Positions 43,370 to 52,327 of a stretch of 64,000 nucleotides of DNA are shown here, piece after piece. Under the pieces are notes generated by a model that worked only from the letters and a program-made list of their open reading frames with translations, ran no database searches and was not told the origin of the DNA. Each line of letters starts with the position of its first letter. The stretch's first letter is position 1. Position numbers and translations under genes: made by a program. This stretch comes from Spongiimicrobium salis (GTDB taxonomy: Bacteria; Bacteroidota; Bacteroidia; Flavobacteriales; Flavobacteriaceae), in NCBI RefSeq assembly GCF_043678055.1, contig NZ_JBHEQA010000006.1, positions 124,001 to 188,000 of the forward strand. Reading direction: 5' to 3'.

Positions 43370-44113
43370 TTATTTTTTTGCTTTAATATTGGCTGCTTTA
43401 ACTTCTTTGACGATTTCGTCTGTAGTATACACATGACTTGCGATCATTTGAAAGTTCACCACAGCAGCTTCATAGGCGTTCATTCCTGGTAAGATAGCTC
43501 CAGCAGTGGCATCCTTTACTACAGAAACCCGAAAACCTTCTTCTACCAAGTCACGCATATGGGATTCTGTACAAAGATTGGCAGACATACCGGCCAATAT
43601 GATGTTCTCATACCCCATTTTGCGCAATTGCAAAGAAAGATCATTGGATTCTGGTCCATATACTTTATGTGGACTGGTTATGACTACATTGTCCCCGTCA
43701 ATGTATTTTTTATAACGCTCCAACCAATCTGCACCTGATTTTTCGAATCCTTCTGTAGTCAATTCCCCTTTTCGATCAAACATATTGATTTTGTGCATTA
43801 GCGCTTCCAAAGCCCCTTCTATTTTCCAATCATGATCGTGCTCGTAATAATAATGGGGAGAAACAAAAACTTTCATTCCTTTTTCCTTGGCCACTTTAAA
43901 TAGCGCTTCTAGATTTTCCACGGTATTGTTTGCCTTTACACTTTCTCCAACAACGCCCCAGGTGACTCCGTCAGGACTTAGAAAATCATTTTGTGGGTCT
44001 GTAATGACAATGGCCGTACGACTATTTACCGTAAATCCAGGATCGGGTAATTGTGCAAAAAGACCAGTTATACCTAACAAAAATGCTACAAATGTTCCTT
44101 TTAAATTTTTCAT
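43370..44113 (-). CDS. Secreted isochorismatase-family cysteine hydrolase
   Basis: A 247-residue protein with a Sec signal peptide (about 1-20, ending LFAQ). The mature part has the triad of the isochorismatase-like fold: Asp39 in AIVITDPQNDF, a Lys probably in TSPHKVYG, and Cys in MSANLCTESHMRDL. Most family members are cytosolic, so an exported one is unusual. An upstream in-frame ATG would give 62 extra residues without family resemblance, so I start at the ATG at 44113, directly before the signal peptide. The substrate is unknown. An AraC-type gene lies 103 bp upstream on the same strand. Confidence 0.8.
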   Translation of the reverse strand: MKNLKGTFVAFLLGITGLFAQLPDPGFTVNSRTAIVITDPQNDFLSPDGVTWGVVGESVKANNTVENLEALFKVAKEKGMKVFVSPHYYYEHDHDWKIEGALEALMHKINMFDRKGELTTEGFEKSGADWLERYKKYIDGDNVVITSPHKVYGPESNDLSLQLRKMGYENIILAGMSANLCTESHMRDLVEEGFRVSVVKDATAGAILPGMNAYEAAVVNFQMIASHVYTTDEIVKEVKAANIKAKK

Positions 44114-44216
44114 CTTAATTTGTTTTAAATTGTTATTAATTCTTTTCTGATACAAATATGGGATAAGAACAAAAGGAGTGGGTAGGTAAGTATTCCCGAA
44201 GTGTTGGCAATTTTTC

Positions 44217-45041
44217 CTACCCCTGATTCTCTCGGAAATCTGATGGGGAAACACCTTCGTGTTTCTTGAAAAAACGGCTGAATGCTTGGATATCGTCATA
44301 TCCTATTTTATAACCAATTTCCTTAATTTGAAGATCGGAATAGCGCAAAAGTCTTCTAGCTTCCAACATTTTTCTGTCATGAATGTATTGCAAGGGGGTC
44401 TTTGCACCAATTTTTGAAAAGATATTGGATAAGGTTTTTGGGGATTTATGCAAAAGTTCTGCATATTCCGATAAGCTGTGCTTACTGCTAAAATATTGTT
44501 CTACGAGGAAATTGAAATCCCGAACGATATCTGAAGCAGATTTTTCCCTCGGGTAATTCTCCTGAATCTTGTAGAGACGCGCGCATAAAATGAGATAACG
44601 TTTCAACATCATTTGCAGCATTTCTATTTGCAAGTTATCGTCTGATTGCATTTCGATTCCAAACATTTTCCAAAGGATATCAAATTTTTCCTGCTCTTCC
44701 ACAGGGATGGAAATCAAGGGCAATTGTGACGCTCCAAAAAATAACATTCCCTTGCAACCTACTTCATCATCGTGGTCTAAAATGCAATAAAAAGGCCTGT
44801 TGAAACGTAAAAAACGTATGGTTTCAATGTTTTTGGGGACAACTTCGTGAAATTCGGTATAAAAGATAATTTGGTTCTTATGAAACGTATGCCTTTTGCC
44901 ATCGATGACAAAGGTGTTGGGACCAGACTCAAACCACAAAACGGTAAGGCTGCTTTCTATGCGTTCCGAAATAACATTGCAATTGGAAGAAGTGAGCGTC
45001 TCCAATTGCAAGTATTCTTTTATGTTGCCTAGGAATTTCAT
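44217..45041 (-). CDS. AraC-family transcriptional regulator
   Basis: A 274-residue protein. The N-terminal part (about 1-150) is a cupin-like sensor region without recognised ligand residues. The C-terminal 100 residues carry two HTH motifs of the AraC/XylS type: SLSEYAELLHKSPKTLSNIFSKIGAKTPLQYIHDRKM and LQIKEIGYKIGYDDIQAFSRFFKKHEGVSPSDFR. It lies between the amine-oxidase pair (70 bp) and the isochorismatase-like gene, all on the minus strand, so it probably regulates one or both. Confidence 0.88.
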   Translation of the reverse strand: MKFLGNIKEYLQLETLTSSNCNVISERIESSLTVLWFESGPNTFVIDGKRHTFHKNQIIFYTEFHEVVPKNIETIRFLRFNRPFYCILDHDDEVGCKGMLFFGASQLPLISIPVEEQEKFDILWKMFGIEMQSDDNLQIEMLQMMLKRYLILCARLYKIQENYPREKSASDIVRDFNFLVEQYFSSKHSLSEYAELLHKSPKTLSNIFSKIGAKTPLQYIHDRKMLEARRLLRYSDLQIKEIGYKIGYDDIQAFSRFFKKHEGVSPSDFRENQG

Positions 45042-45111
45042 TATTTTTTAAGGGAGTTGGCGATTCTAAACGGTGTTTTGTATATATGAATAAAACACTG
45101 TTCCTCTCCAT

Positions 45112-46161
45112 TTAGTCGGTCGCAAGTAATTTCTTTACAACGCTGCGCCCACTATATACGGCCCCATCCATATAACCCCCATGGATGGGAGAAGTTTCGG
45201 CACCACAGAACCACAGCTTTTCGTTAAAATAAGGGCTTTGAAATACAGGATTCCCGTACTGTGGCATATGATAGGTTCCTTTGAATTTTTCTGGGAAGGT
45301 AAAAGGATCTTCAGACCAGTCCTTTTCTTCATAACTATGGTATTGTCGCACCTCTTTTCCAAAGTGTTCTTCTAGATGACCCAAGATAAGTTCTTTTCTT
45401 TTTTCCGGGTTTTCATAACGCATTTGTTCATTGACAAACCCCATGAGTGCAAATGAAGTATCCAAAGCATTGGAATGATCGTAGAGTTCGGTAGTTGGGC
45501 CTACTTGCCCCATAATGATTCCCGAATATCCCTTTTCTCTCCAGAAAGCTTGTTCAAAAGTCAAGCCCACTTTAATGGCGTTTCCCATCCAGGTGTGTGT
45601 GTTTTCCATGGCATATTGGAGGGAAGGGGGTAAAAGGGGGGTGTATGCAATACAACTTGCCAACTGCGGGGGCAAGGTGACGATTACTTTTTCGGCGGTA
45701 TAATGTTGTTCTTGTGTAGTAATGGAAACGCCAGTGGAGGTAGCTGTTATGGCATGTACTACAGCGCCCAGTACCATATTTTTTTCTAGAGGTTCGGCCA
45801 ATCTATTTAGCAATGAGATGGAACCACCGGCAAAGCGATATGCCGATGGACCATTGGGATCACTTTCAAAATAATGGGCAGGAGCTGTGGGACTATAGGT
45901 GAGAATACCGGTGCCTTTGGCATACTGCGGAAAACTATTGATGTTCAGCGTATTTGCCAAATCAACAAGATGTTCATGATAGTTTTGAAACCAGGTTGCA
46001 CCCAGGTCTATGCCCTGATGGGTATGTATTCTTCCGCCAATTCTATTTCTTGCTTCTAGAATTGTAAAGTCGCGCTCATTCTGATTGTAGAGTGTATACC
46101 CAGCAGTAAGACCAGATAGTCCAGCACCTACAATAATATATTTTGAATGCGTTTTTTGCAT
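45112..46161 (-). CDS. Flavin-containing amine oxidase-like protein
   Basis: A 349-residue FAD-binding oxidoreductase. The N-terminal Rossmann motif is KYIIVGAGLSGLTAGYTL (about 7-24), and the second dinucleotide element is ILEARNRIGGRI (about 35-46). The C-terminal GAETSPIHGGYMDGAVYSG is the conserved FAD-contacting block of flavin monoamine oxidases. It is shorter than typical MAO (about 450 residues), with a reduced substrate domain. The substrate is unknown. It follows the AhpD-like gene by 3 bp, so the two are cotranscribed. Confidence 0.85.
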   Translation of the reverse strand: MQKTHSKYIIVGAGLSGLTAGYTLYNQNERDFTILEARNRIGGRIHTHQGIDLGATWFQNYHEHLVDLANTLNINSFPQYAKGTGILTYSPTAPAHYFESDPNGPSAYRFAGGSISLLNRLAEPLEKNMVLGAVVHAITATSTGVSITTQEQHYTAEKVIVTLPPQLASCIAYTPLLPPSLQYAMENTHTWMGNAIKVGLTFEQAFWREKGYSGIIMGQVGPTTELYDHSNALDTSFALMGFVNEQMRYENPEKRKELILGHLEEHFGKEVRQYHSYEEKDWSEDPFTFPEKFKGTYHMPQYGNPVFQSPYFNEKLWFCGAETSPIHGGYMDGAVYSGRSVVKKLLATD

Positions 46162-46164
46162 CGT

Positions 46165-46467
46165 TTATTCCATTAAATGCGTTCCATGCACTACGGCTGC
46201 CCCTGCACGCAAGGCTGCAGCTACAAAGGTAACTTCTGCCAATTCTTCTGGCGTAGCCCCTGCTTCAATGGCATGTTTTTTATGAATCTCCAGGCAGTAG
46301 GGACATTGGGTCGTTAAGGCCACGGCTATGGCCATCAATTCTTTATATTTTTTGGGAATGGCACCTTCTGCCAAGGCAGCTTGATCTAAGGCTTGAAAAG
46401 CACTCATGGAAGCTGCGGCGTTTTTTCCTAAATTACCCAACTTTGTTAGGTTTTTCATATCATACAT
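46165..46467 (-). CDS. AhpD-like carboxymuconolactone decarboxylase family protein
   Basis: A 100-residue protein of the AhpD/CMD family. It has ALAEGAIPKKYKELMAIAVALTTQCPYCLEIHKKHAIEAGATPEELAE, with the Cys-Pro-Tyr-Cys redox motif and the His two residues on. The Cys pair and a His relay give peroxidase-type chemistry in AhpD, but many short family members are uncharacterised. It is the first gene of a pair with the amine oxidase. An initial Met at residue 4 is also possible. Confidence 0.85.
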   Translation of the reverse strand: MYDMKNLTKLGNLGKNAAASMSAFQALDQAALAEGAIPKKYKELMAIAVALTTQCPYCLEIHKKHAIEAGATPEELAEVTFVAAALRAGAAVVHGTHLME

Positions 46468-46594
46468 AATCTTTGCTATTTTATAGTAATAGCTGCAAAA
46501 TTCTGCGTATTCTTTGATTTAAAATGGCAAACTAACGAAAACTAATGGTAAACTAAAGAAGCAGATTCGTTTCTGTGCTATTATCCCCGTATCT

Positions 46595-47218
46595 TCAGGA
46601 AAAGAATCCACTAAAAAGGAGATGGCACATAATAAATGCAAGAACAGAGAGGATGATACCAACTAAAAAAATGGTGAATGACCTTCGCAAGAGTTTAAAT
46701 TTTCTGTTCATGGTCTTTCCAAGATGATAGGCATCCTTGGCAATAACGGTATATAATTCGTCACCTTCGTTCATTAAACCCATTAATTGGTCTACATAAT
46801 CTTGTTCTTTCATTTCATGAAAATTTCCATAAAACAGAAGATTATTGGCCCTGGTCTCGCCATGCGTAAGTTCTGGACGGGTAGATAGCACCGCATAGGC
46901 AATGGATATGAGGTTGGTACCCAGAATTAGGATGACAGGATAAATTAAGTGTGGATCGGTATCCAATTGATTTAAGACGGTTCCCAAAACGATGGATAAA
47001 ATCAATGCGTTGATCGAAATCAATATATTTGATTTCCTGTCGATCATCGTATTTAAGGTGTATTGGTTTTTAGAGAGCAACCTAAATAAAGTTTCTACGC
47101 CCCGTTCGGCCCTAGGTTCTATTTTGGACAATTTTTTCTTTAATCGTTTTAGGCCCTCCTTATCCACGGCCAATTCTTCCATCAAGTAGCGTTCTTTTTC
47201 TTTTTTGGACATTTCCAT
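46595..47218 (-). CDS. PycTM-like (Pycsar effector family) membrane protein
   Basis: A 207-residue protein. A basic, coiled-coil N-terminus (about 1-50) is followed by a motif NQYTLNTMIDRKSNILISINALILSIVL and three membrane helices (about 64-85, 92-112 and 183-205), separated by a polar region with GNFHEM. This matches the PycTM family (formerly DUF5706), the membrane effectors of Pycsar anti-phage systems, which are activated by cCMP or cUMP. No pyrimidine cyclase gene lies in the window, so it is an orphan here. It is the last gene of the Rieske/ion-transport run, 11 bp after the outer-membrane protein gene. Confidence 0.72.
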   Translation of the reverse strand: MEMSKKEKERYLMEELAVDKEGLKRLKKKLSKIEPRAERGVETLFRLLSKNQYTLNTMIDRKSNILISINALILSIVLGTVLNQLDTDPHLIYPVILILGTNLISIAYAVLSTRPELTHGETRANNLLFYGNFHEMKEQDYVDQLMGLMNEGDELYTVIAKDAYHLGKTMNRKFKLLRRSFTIFLVGIILSVLAFIMCHLLFSGFFS

Positions 47219-47229
47219 AGCCTTATCTT

Positions 47230-48117
47230 TTAGATTTTAAAACGGATACCACTTCGTACGTACACTTTATTCTGATTGTCCAATTGTGAAATGGTATTTT
47301 GGTCACGATCCCGCAATTGTACTCTGTTATTAAAGATATAGGCACTATTGGCAAAGAATTCAATATGATCGGAAAATTTATACTCGTATTGCAATCCACT
47401 TACAATAACCGACAAGCGAAATCTATTGGCTTCATCTTGCCCGTTGACCAATAGATCTTCCTGTATATTGGAAGTGAATCCGTCCAGCTGGGCAAACCAT
47501 TTTAAACGTGATTTCTCCGAAATATGATATTGTAGGTTTGCTCTCGGTACACCGATATTATACGACCAATGGGAATGAAATTTTCGATAATAGCTTATGA
47601 AGGGAATAGGGAAAGGGATTCCTCTATTTTGCGCATAGGAAACCCCAAGAATAAGACGATACGGTTTTTTTATGGTAGCATCTTCTTTTTTGTCCTTGAT
47701 GAAGACGATATCCGTAGAAAAAACGGCATCGTCCAGCCGAATGGCCCGAGCGGACAAATTAGAACTGAAACCCGGAGTAATTCTAGCCCCAAATCGCCAA
47801 TCTTTATTTAGTTTAAAGGTATAGGAAATATTAAAATCCAATAATTTGAACTCTTGCAACTGAGTTTGATCAAAACCAGGAGTCTCTTTATTAAAGTTAA
47901 GGTCAATTTTACTGTAATCAAGACCTAAGAAAAGGTAGGCGTCCTCTTTTAATTTTATGGGGTAATTGAACAAGGCTCTTAAACGAGTGTATTCCTTATC
48001 TGATTTTCCTGCCGGGATATAGGTGTAATCTATTCGGGCAATATCCGATAACTGCGCCGTGGAAACTATAGTACATACTAGGGTTACAATAAAAAATAAT
48101 ACAATCTTCAATTTCAT
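47230..48117 (-). CDS. Outer-membrane beta-barrel protein, DUF6268-like
   Basis: A protein of 295 residues with a signal peptide (about 1-21, ending TAQ). The mature part has about a dozen amphipathic beta-strands with aromatic residues at their ends, and finishes YVRSGIRFKI, a Phe-rich end suited to a barrel. It resembles DUF6268-type proteins. I start at the ATG at 48117, since an earlier in-frame ATG would place a 34-residue leader before the signal peptide. It follows the antiporter gene by 31 bp. Its role is unknown. Confidence 0.6.
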   Translation of the reverse strand: MKLKIVLFFIVTLVCTIVSTAQLSDIARIDYTYIPAGKSDKEYTRLRALFNYPIKLKEDAYLFLGLDYSKIDLNFNKETPGFDQTQLQEFKLLDFNISYTFKLNKDWRFGARITPGFSSNLSARAIRLDDAVFSTDIVFIKDKKEDATIKKPYRLILGVSYAQNRGIPFPIPFISYYRKFHSHWSYNIGVPRANLQYHISEKSRLKWFAQLDGFTSNIQEDLLVNGQDEANRFRLSVIVSGLQYEYKFSDHIEFFANSAYIFNNRVQLRDRDQNTISQLDNQNKVYVRSGIRFKI

Positions 48118-48148
48118 TGGCAAAACCCTTTTTAGGGATAATATAAGG

Positions 48149-49390
48149 TTAGGAGTATATCTTTTTGGCAAGCTTCCCAATACTAAGACCTTGCACAATG
48201 ATGGAGAATAATACAACAACGAAGGTAATATACAGAATTATTTCCGAAGAAGGAGCATCTCCCAAACTTAAAGCCAATGCTATGGAAATTCCACCTCGGA
48301 GTCCACCCCAAGTTAATATGATTACTGTTTTAAGGGGACTGCTTTCGGGATGCTTCAACAAGGAATACGGAAGGAATACGGAAACGAAACGGGAAACCAA
48401 AACAATAAAGATGGCAATACCTCCTAAAATGAGGTAGGTGGTATTAAATTCCAATAAATGTATGGACAATCCAATAAGGACAAACAAAATACCATTAAAG
48501 ACATCATCCAATACTTCCCAAAAATCATTCAACAGCTTGCGTGTAGCCCCCTTATTTGTCGCTACATTGAGTTTGTTGCCAATAATTATTCCTGCAACGA
48601 CCATCGCCAATGGCCCAGATACATGAATAATGGAAGTAATGGCATAGCCCCCCATGACGATCGCAAGGCTGATCATTACGGCCAACTGCGGATTTTCTTC
48701 AATAGATTTAATACTGAAATAACCAATGAATCCCAAAAGAGCACCATACAGCAAGCCTCCCACGGCTTCCTCTAAAAAGAGTTTGCCTATTTCTAGCCCT
48801 ATACCACCTTCTACATGGTGTTCCCCCATTCCGGTTATAATCAAAACACCGGAAAATACCACTACGCCAATACCATCATTGAACAAAGATTCTCCTTCAA
48901 TTTTGATGCCTAAACTTTTAGCAATATTTGCTTTTTTAAGAATGGCCATAACAGCAATAGGATCCGTAGGAGAAATTAAAGCGCCAAAAAGTAAGGCATG
49001 AATGAATGGAAAATCAATATTCAAAGTCATAGCGGCGACATAGATCAAGCCCCCAATAAGAAAAGTTGAGATCAATACTCCTAGAGTGGCAAATAACAAA
49101 ACCGATTTTTTTTCCTTGGCCAGTTCCTCAATATTTACGTGTAGCGCCCCTGCGAAAAGAAGGAAACTCAGTATACCGTCAAAAAGAAGACTTTTAAAAT
49201 CGGTATCTCTAACAATATTGCAGAAAAAAAGGTAAAAGTTGGGAAAGATATGTTCACTTAAGGTAATCAGAATAATGGTAATCAAACTCATGATCATTAA
49301 ACCTATGGTAGTCGGCAGTTTTAACCATTTGTAATTGATAAAACTAAAAAGGGCGGCAATGGCAAAGATGATACTGAAAGACTGTAACAT
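48149..49390 (-). CDS. Cation:proton antiporter (CPA1, NhaP-like)
   Basis: A 413-residue polytopic membrane protein with about 12 helices. It has the CPA1 hallmarks: FALLFAGALHVN, SPTDPIAVMAILKKANI (about 141-157), EGESLFNDGIGVVVF (about 166-180), and a late segment ILTWGGLRGGISIALALSLG. These are the Asp/Glu/Arg residues used in Na+(K+)/H+ exchange. It has no long cytoplasmic C-terminal tail. The start at 49390 lies four bases from the end of the K+-channel gene, so the two are probably translated together. Confidence 0.88.
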   Translation of the reverse strand: MLQSFSIIFAIAALFSFINYKWLKLPTTIGLMIMSLITIILITLSEHIFPNFYLFFCNIVRDTDFKSLLFDGILSFLLFAGALHVNIEELAKEKKSVLLFATLGVLISTFLIGGLIYVAAMTLNIDFPFIHALLFGALISPTDPIAVMAILKKANIAKSLGIKIEGESLFNDGIGVVVFSGVLIITGMGEHHVEGGIGLEIGKLFLEEAVGGLLYGALLGFIGYFSIKSIEENPQLAVMISLAIVMGGYAITSIIHVSGPLAMVVAGIIIGNKLNVATNKGATRKLLNDFWEVLDDVFNGILFVLIGLSIHLLEFNTTYLILGGIAIFIVLVSRFVSVFLPYSLLKHPESSPLKTVIILTWGGLRGGISIALALSLGDAPSSEIILYITFVVVLFSIIVQGLSIGKLAKKIYS

Positions 49391-49394
49391 AGGT

Positions 49395-50045
49395 TCAAGA
49401 TTTTACATTAATATATTTGCCGACAAATACGGCGATGACGATGGCCAGGTAAAACTGACCAATAATATTCATGGTCAGTGTAATAGATTGTGCTTGCGAA
49501 GTAATGGGGGTAATGTCTCCATAGCCTACTGTGGTGACGCTGATAAAGCTGAAATAATAAAAAATATATCCAGAATAATTGCTGTCCAATTGAAAAGAAG
49601 TAGGGTCTATAAAATGAACGGATTCAAATAAAATTCCACCAATAATACCTAAGTAAATGAACCCTAGAATGGGGCCTAGGATAAACTGAAGATTAATAGT
49701 CTTTATGGCTCTTAATTGTTGTACCAGTAGAATGCAGAAATACAAAAACAATAGAAAAGAAGTGAGAAGGCGTAGCTTTTTTATGGTTTCAGAACAGGGA
49801 TGGGAGAACTCCATCCATATCACTATCAAAGTGATGGCCCCAAGGATATAGGTCCTAATTCTTGTTTTGGTATTTGAGGCAATGAGGGAGCTGGCCAGTA
49901 TGACCACGGTGTAATTTATCACCACAATATAAGCTGATTCCATTCCCGATACGCCCACATGTAAAGGGGTCAACAAAAAATTGAATACACTGATCAGGGC
50001 AATCAAATATTTGTAGGTATCCAATATGTTCAAGAATTTTGTCAT
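49395..50045 (-). CDS. Ion channel family protein (K+ channel type)
   Basis: A 216-residue membrane protein with about five to six helices. The selectivity filter is TTVGYGDITP (about 182-191), in a pore loop flanked by two C-terminal helices, the typical 2TM pore domain preceded by voltage-sensor-like helices. No cytoplasmic RCK/TrkA domain is present. A negatively charged Glu and Asp occur in the N-terminal helices, but the S4 arginine pattern is weak. It lies 38 bp after the DUF-type membrane protein and four bases from the antiporter. Confidence 0.85.
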   Translation of the reverse strand: MTKFLNILDTYKYLIALISVFNFLLTPLHVGVSGMESAYIVVINYTVVILASSLIASNTKTRIRTYILGAITLIVIWMEFSHPCSETIKKLRLLTSFLLFLYFCILLVQQLRAIKTINLQFILGPILGFIYLGIIGGILFESVHFIDPTSFQLDSNYSGYIFYYFSFISVTTVGYGDITPITSQAQSITLTMNIIGQFYLAIVIAVFVGKYINVKS

Positions 50046-50083
50046 AAACAGCTATGAGATGGATGATGCCTTGGGTGTACGCA

Positions 50084-50878
50084 TCAATATATGTTTGAAG
50101 GAAGCTTTAAATCCTCAATTTGATCTACATTCAAGCGCAACTGATGCCAATCTTCGAGTTGAACTATAGTTCCTGTCAGTAAAGCGGGCTTTCCAATATA
50201 GGGAAGTATGGCCTCATTGATGGCATTTCCCTCGGTATCCGTGATAAGGTAGTATTCCGAAATATTGTTTTTATCCGTGGTGGCCAATACAGGTGGAATA
50301 CCACCAGAGATACATAATACAGCACAACTTCGGTGAATTTTTCCCTTTCCCGGCTTCATTACGCCAAAATAACATTTGGGGTCAATGATCTCTCCTTCCA
50401 ACTCCATTTGGGCCACCAGAGCGTTCAGTGTGGGTAAATTGGAGGTTTTAGGTTTTTCCAATACGGTAATTTTTTCTTCATCAGTGATTTGCAATAGAGT
50501 CTTTCCATTGTAATAAATAAGGTTTCCTTCAATACTTAAGACACTACCCGACAATGGGGTTTCCTGTTTCCGAATTTTAGCGAGATAAGGATTGGCGCCC
50601 CATTTTCCAAAACCCAATAGTAGGATATTCTTATAGGAGTTTTCACTGGTCTGTACTCTGAGCATGGGATAAGGCATTTCGTGATATACTCCTGTAATTT
50701 TCGTGCTCGTGTCAAAATCAAAAGCACTGTTCTTGTCTTTGTTCTGTGTTAAAGCAAAAACGGCGGCTATTCCTAGAAGGATCATGAAGGTCACGGCAAC
50801 GAAACGTTTTAATAGTTTCTTGGTATTCGGTGCCACATGATCTAAATATCCAACGTAAAAATCATCGTTCTTTTCCAT
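50084..50878 (-). CDS. Membrane protein with conserved Cys-rich C-terminal domain
   Basis: A protein of 264 residues with a basic N-terminus, one membrane helix (about 28-45) and a large soluble part. I do not recognise the family by name. The C-terminal segment (about 158-195) has LEGEIIDPKCYFGVMKPGKGKIHRSCAVLCISGGIPP, three Cys and His in a regular pattern that could bind a metal or cluster. I start at the ATG at 50878 (MEKNDDFYVG), since an earlier ATG overlaps the upstream gene and adds 22 residues. It follows the Rieske membrane protein by 10 bp and probably works with it. Confidence 0.6.
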   Translation of the reverse strand: MEKNDDFYVGYLDHVAPNTKKLLKRFVAVTFMILLGIAAVFALTQNKDKNSAFDFDTSTKITGVYHEMPYPMLRVQTSENSYKNILLLGFGKWGANPYLAKIRKQETPLSGSVLSIEGNLIYYNGKTLLQITDEEKITVLEKPKTSNLPTLNALVAQMELEGEIIDPKCYFGVMKPGKGKIHRSCAVLCISGGIPPVLATTDKNNISEYYLITDTEGNAINEAILPYIGKPALLTGTIVQLEDWHQLRLNVDQIEDLKLPSNIY

Positions 50879-50888
50879 GGATGTATAT

Positions 50889-51920
50889 TTAAAAATTGAT
50901 AGGTTCAAGAGCGGTTCCTTCAGGAAAGGCTTCTGGGTTGACATATATTTTTTGGGCTTCCAACTTCAATTGATAGGTAGCCACTTTTTCTGTAAAGGGC
51001 GGTGGAGATTGCCCATTATGTGGTAAATACTGGTACCCATGCCAGGGACAGGTTACACATCCGTCTATTATTTTACCTTCTCCCAATGGACCGCCTTGAT
51101 GTTTGCAGACGTTTGCAATGGCAGAGAGTTTGTTTTCATATTTAAAGATGGCAATTCGCTCATTTTGAACCGTGAATATCTTCGCCCTATCTTCAGGAAT
51201 ATCGTCAATATGGCAAACAAATTTCCATCCTTCATCAGTACTAGGGGTTTTCCGAGCATCAATTTTGGTTTCTCTAAATGCGGTAAGGAGGTGCAAGGAT
51301 GCAATAGTTGCAAATCCCAGACCTAAAAGACCAATGGACCAATAGGATGGTTGCTGTTGCAATGCTCCTAAAAAAACATGTAAAAGTACTAGGGCATAGG
51401 CAAAATAGACCATCATATGCAGGCGTTTCCACGTTCGTGGGGAAAGATTCTTTAGCCAAAAATCATGACTTGTAGAAGCCATCAAAAAGAGAATGATAAG
51501 GGCAAAGAAACCCAGAACTTGAAAGGGAAAATTGGTCAAGGAACCATATTCCATATTTGAGGTAAATAAGGCTACAATAGGATTGGTATCGCCCAAGGCA
51601 TGAAATTGAAAAATAGAAATGCCCCCATGAATGAATGCTGCCAAAAACATAGTGACTCCCAGGTGCCGTCTATTGTATAATAATGGGAGGAATCTAGTAT
51701 TGATTCTAGCAAGAGGGCCTATGGCCAGTATAATATGCAACAAGCCTATTGCCAAAGTGCCAAAGGCCCTTATAATCATGGTTTCCGCGGTCATTTCCGG
51801 ATTGGTGGCCAAACTGATTCCAATAAAGGCCAACATATAGCTAAAGATGCTTATGGCAATCCATATATCATATGTTTTTTTGTGCTTGTTCCAAAGCACG
51901 GGTCTATAATCTAATCCCAT
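50889..51920 (-). CDS. Ferric-reductase-like membrane domain fused to Rieske [2Fe-2S] domain
   Basis: A 343-residue protein. Residues 1-220 hold six membrane helices with His62, His98, His168 and His181 in positions suitable for two haem b groups, like the ferric-reductase/MsrQ-type family. Residues about 232-330 form a Rieske domain: Cys272-x-His274 and Cys291-x2-His294 (CKHQGG..., CPWHGY). The two parts probably pass electrons between a membrane haem pair and a cytosolic [2Fe-2S] cluster. It overlaps the upstream 138-residue gene by 10 bp and is followed by a Cys-rich membrane protein gene. Confidence 0.87.
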   Translation of the reverse strand: MGLDYRPVLWNKHKKTYDIWIAISIFSYMLAFIGISLATNPEMTAETMIIRAFGTLAIGLLHIILAIGPLARINTRFLPLLYNRRHLGVTMFLAAFIHGGISIFQFHALGDTNPIVALFTSNMEYGSLTNFPFQVLGFFALIILFLMASTSHDFWLKNLSPRTWKRLHMMVYFAYALVLLHVFLGALQQQPSYWSIGLLGLGFATIASLHLLTAFRETKIDARKTPSTDEGWKFVCHIDDIPEDRAKIFTVQNERIAIFKYENKLSAIANVCKHQGGPLGEGKIIDGCVTCPWHGYQYLPHNGQSPPPFTEKVATYQLKLEAQKIYVNPEAFPEGTALEPINF

Positions 51921-52327
51921 GGAAGGTCTACGCTTAAGAGTTCAACTTTTTTAAGGTCATCATAAATTCGAATACGTTTTACAGCATGGTCCACAGAAAA
52001 AGCATACACGCCTTTTTCTCCCAAGGCACCTAGGGAAGAAGCTTCATTGGAAGTAGCGGAAATACCATAAACTATAGGAGTGGGACTGCTGAGCGATTTT
52101 TTTAAAATAATCCGCAGATTGTTTGAATGTTCTTTTTCGTTTAATCCAATGAAAAATTGATCATTATCCAGAATAGCTTCTTGCTCTTCCGTGATTTGCC
52201 CAGAAAAATCGGCATCTGTTAAAGGAGAACCAGAAATTCCGATAACCGAAAACACCAAGGTAACAGGAACCGTAATGAGGAGTAGCAGCCATATGATTTT
52301 ATGGGCTTTTCTTAAATTGGATGTCAT
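51911..52327 (-). CDS. Single-helix membrane protein of Rieske operon
   Basis: A 138-residue protein with one N-terminal membrane helix (about 12-32) and a soluble domain of about 100 residues, probably outside the cytoplasm. I do not recognise a family. The soluble part contains ADFSGQITEEQEAILD and a beta-rich C-terminus. It overlaps the preceding 71-residue gene by four bases (ATGA) and the next gene by 10 bp, so it is surely part of the same transcript and probably a subunit of the membrane redox complex. Confidence 0.65.
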   Translation of the reverse strand: MTSNLRKAHKIIWLLLLITVPVTLVFSVIGISGSPLTDADFSGQITEEQEAILDNDQFFIGLNEKEHSNNLRIILKKSLSSPTPIVYGISATSNEASSLGALGEKGVYAFSVDHAVKRIRIYDDLKKVELLSVDLPWD

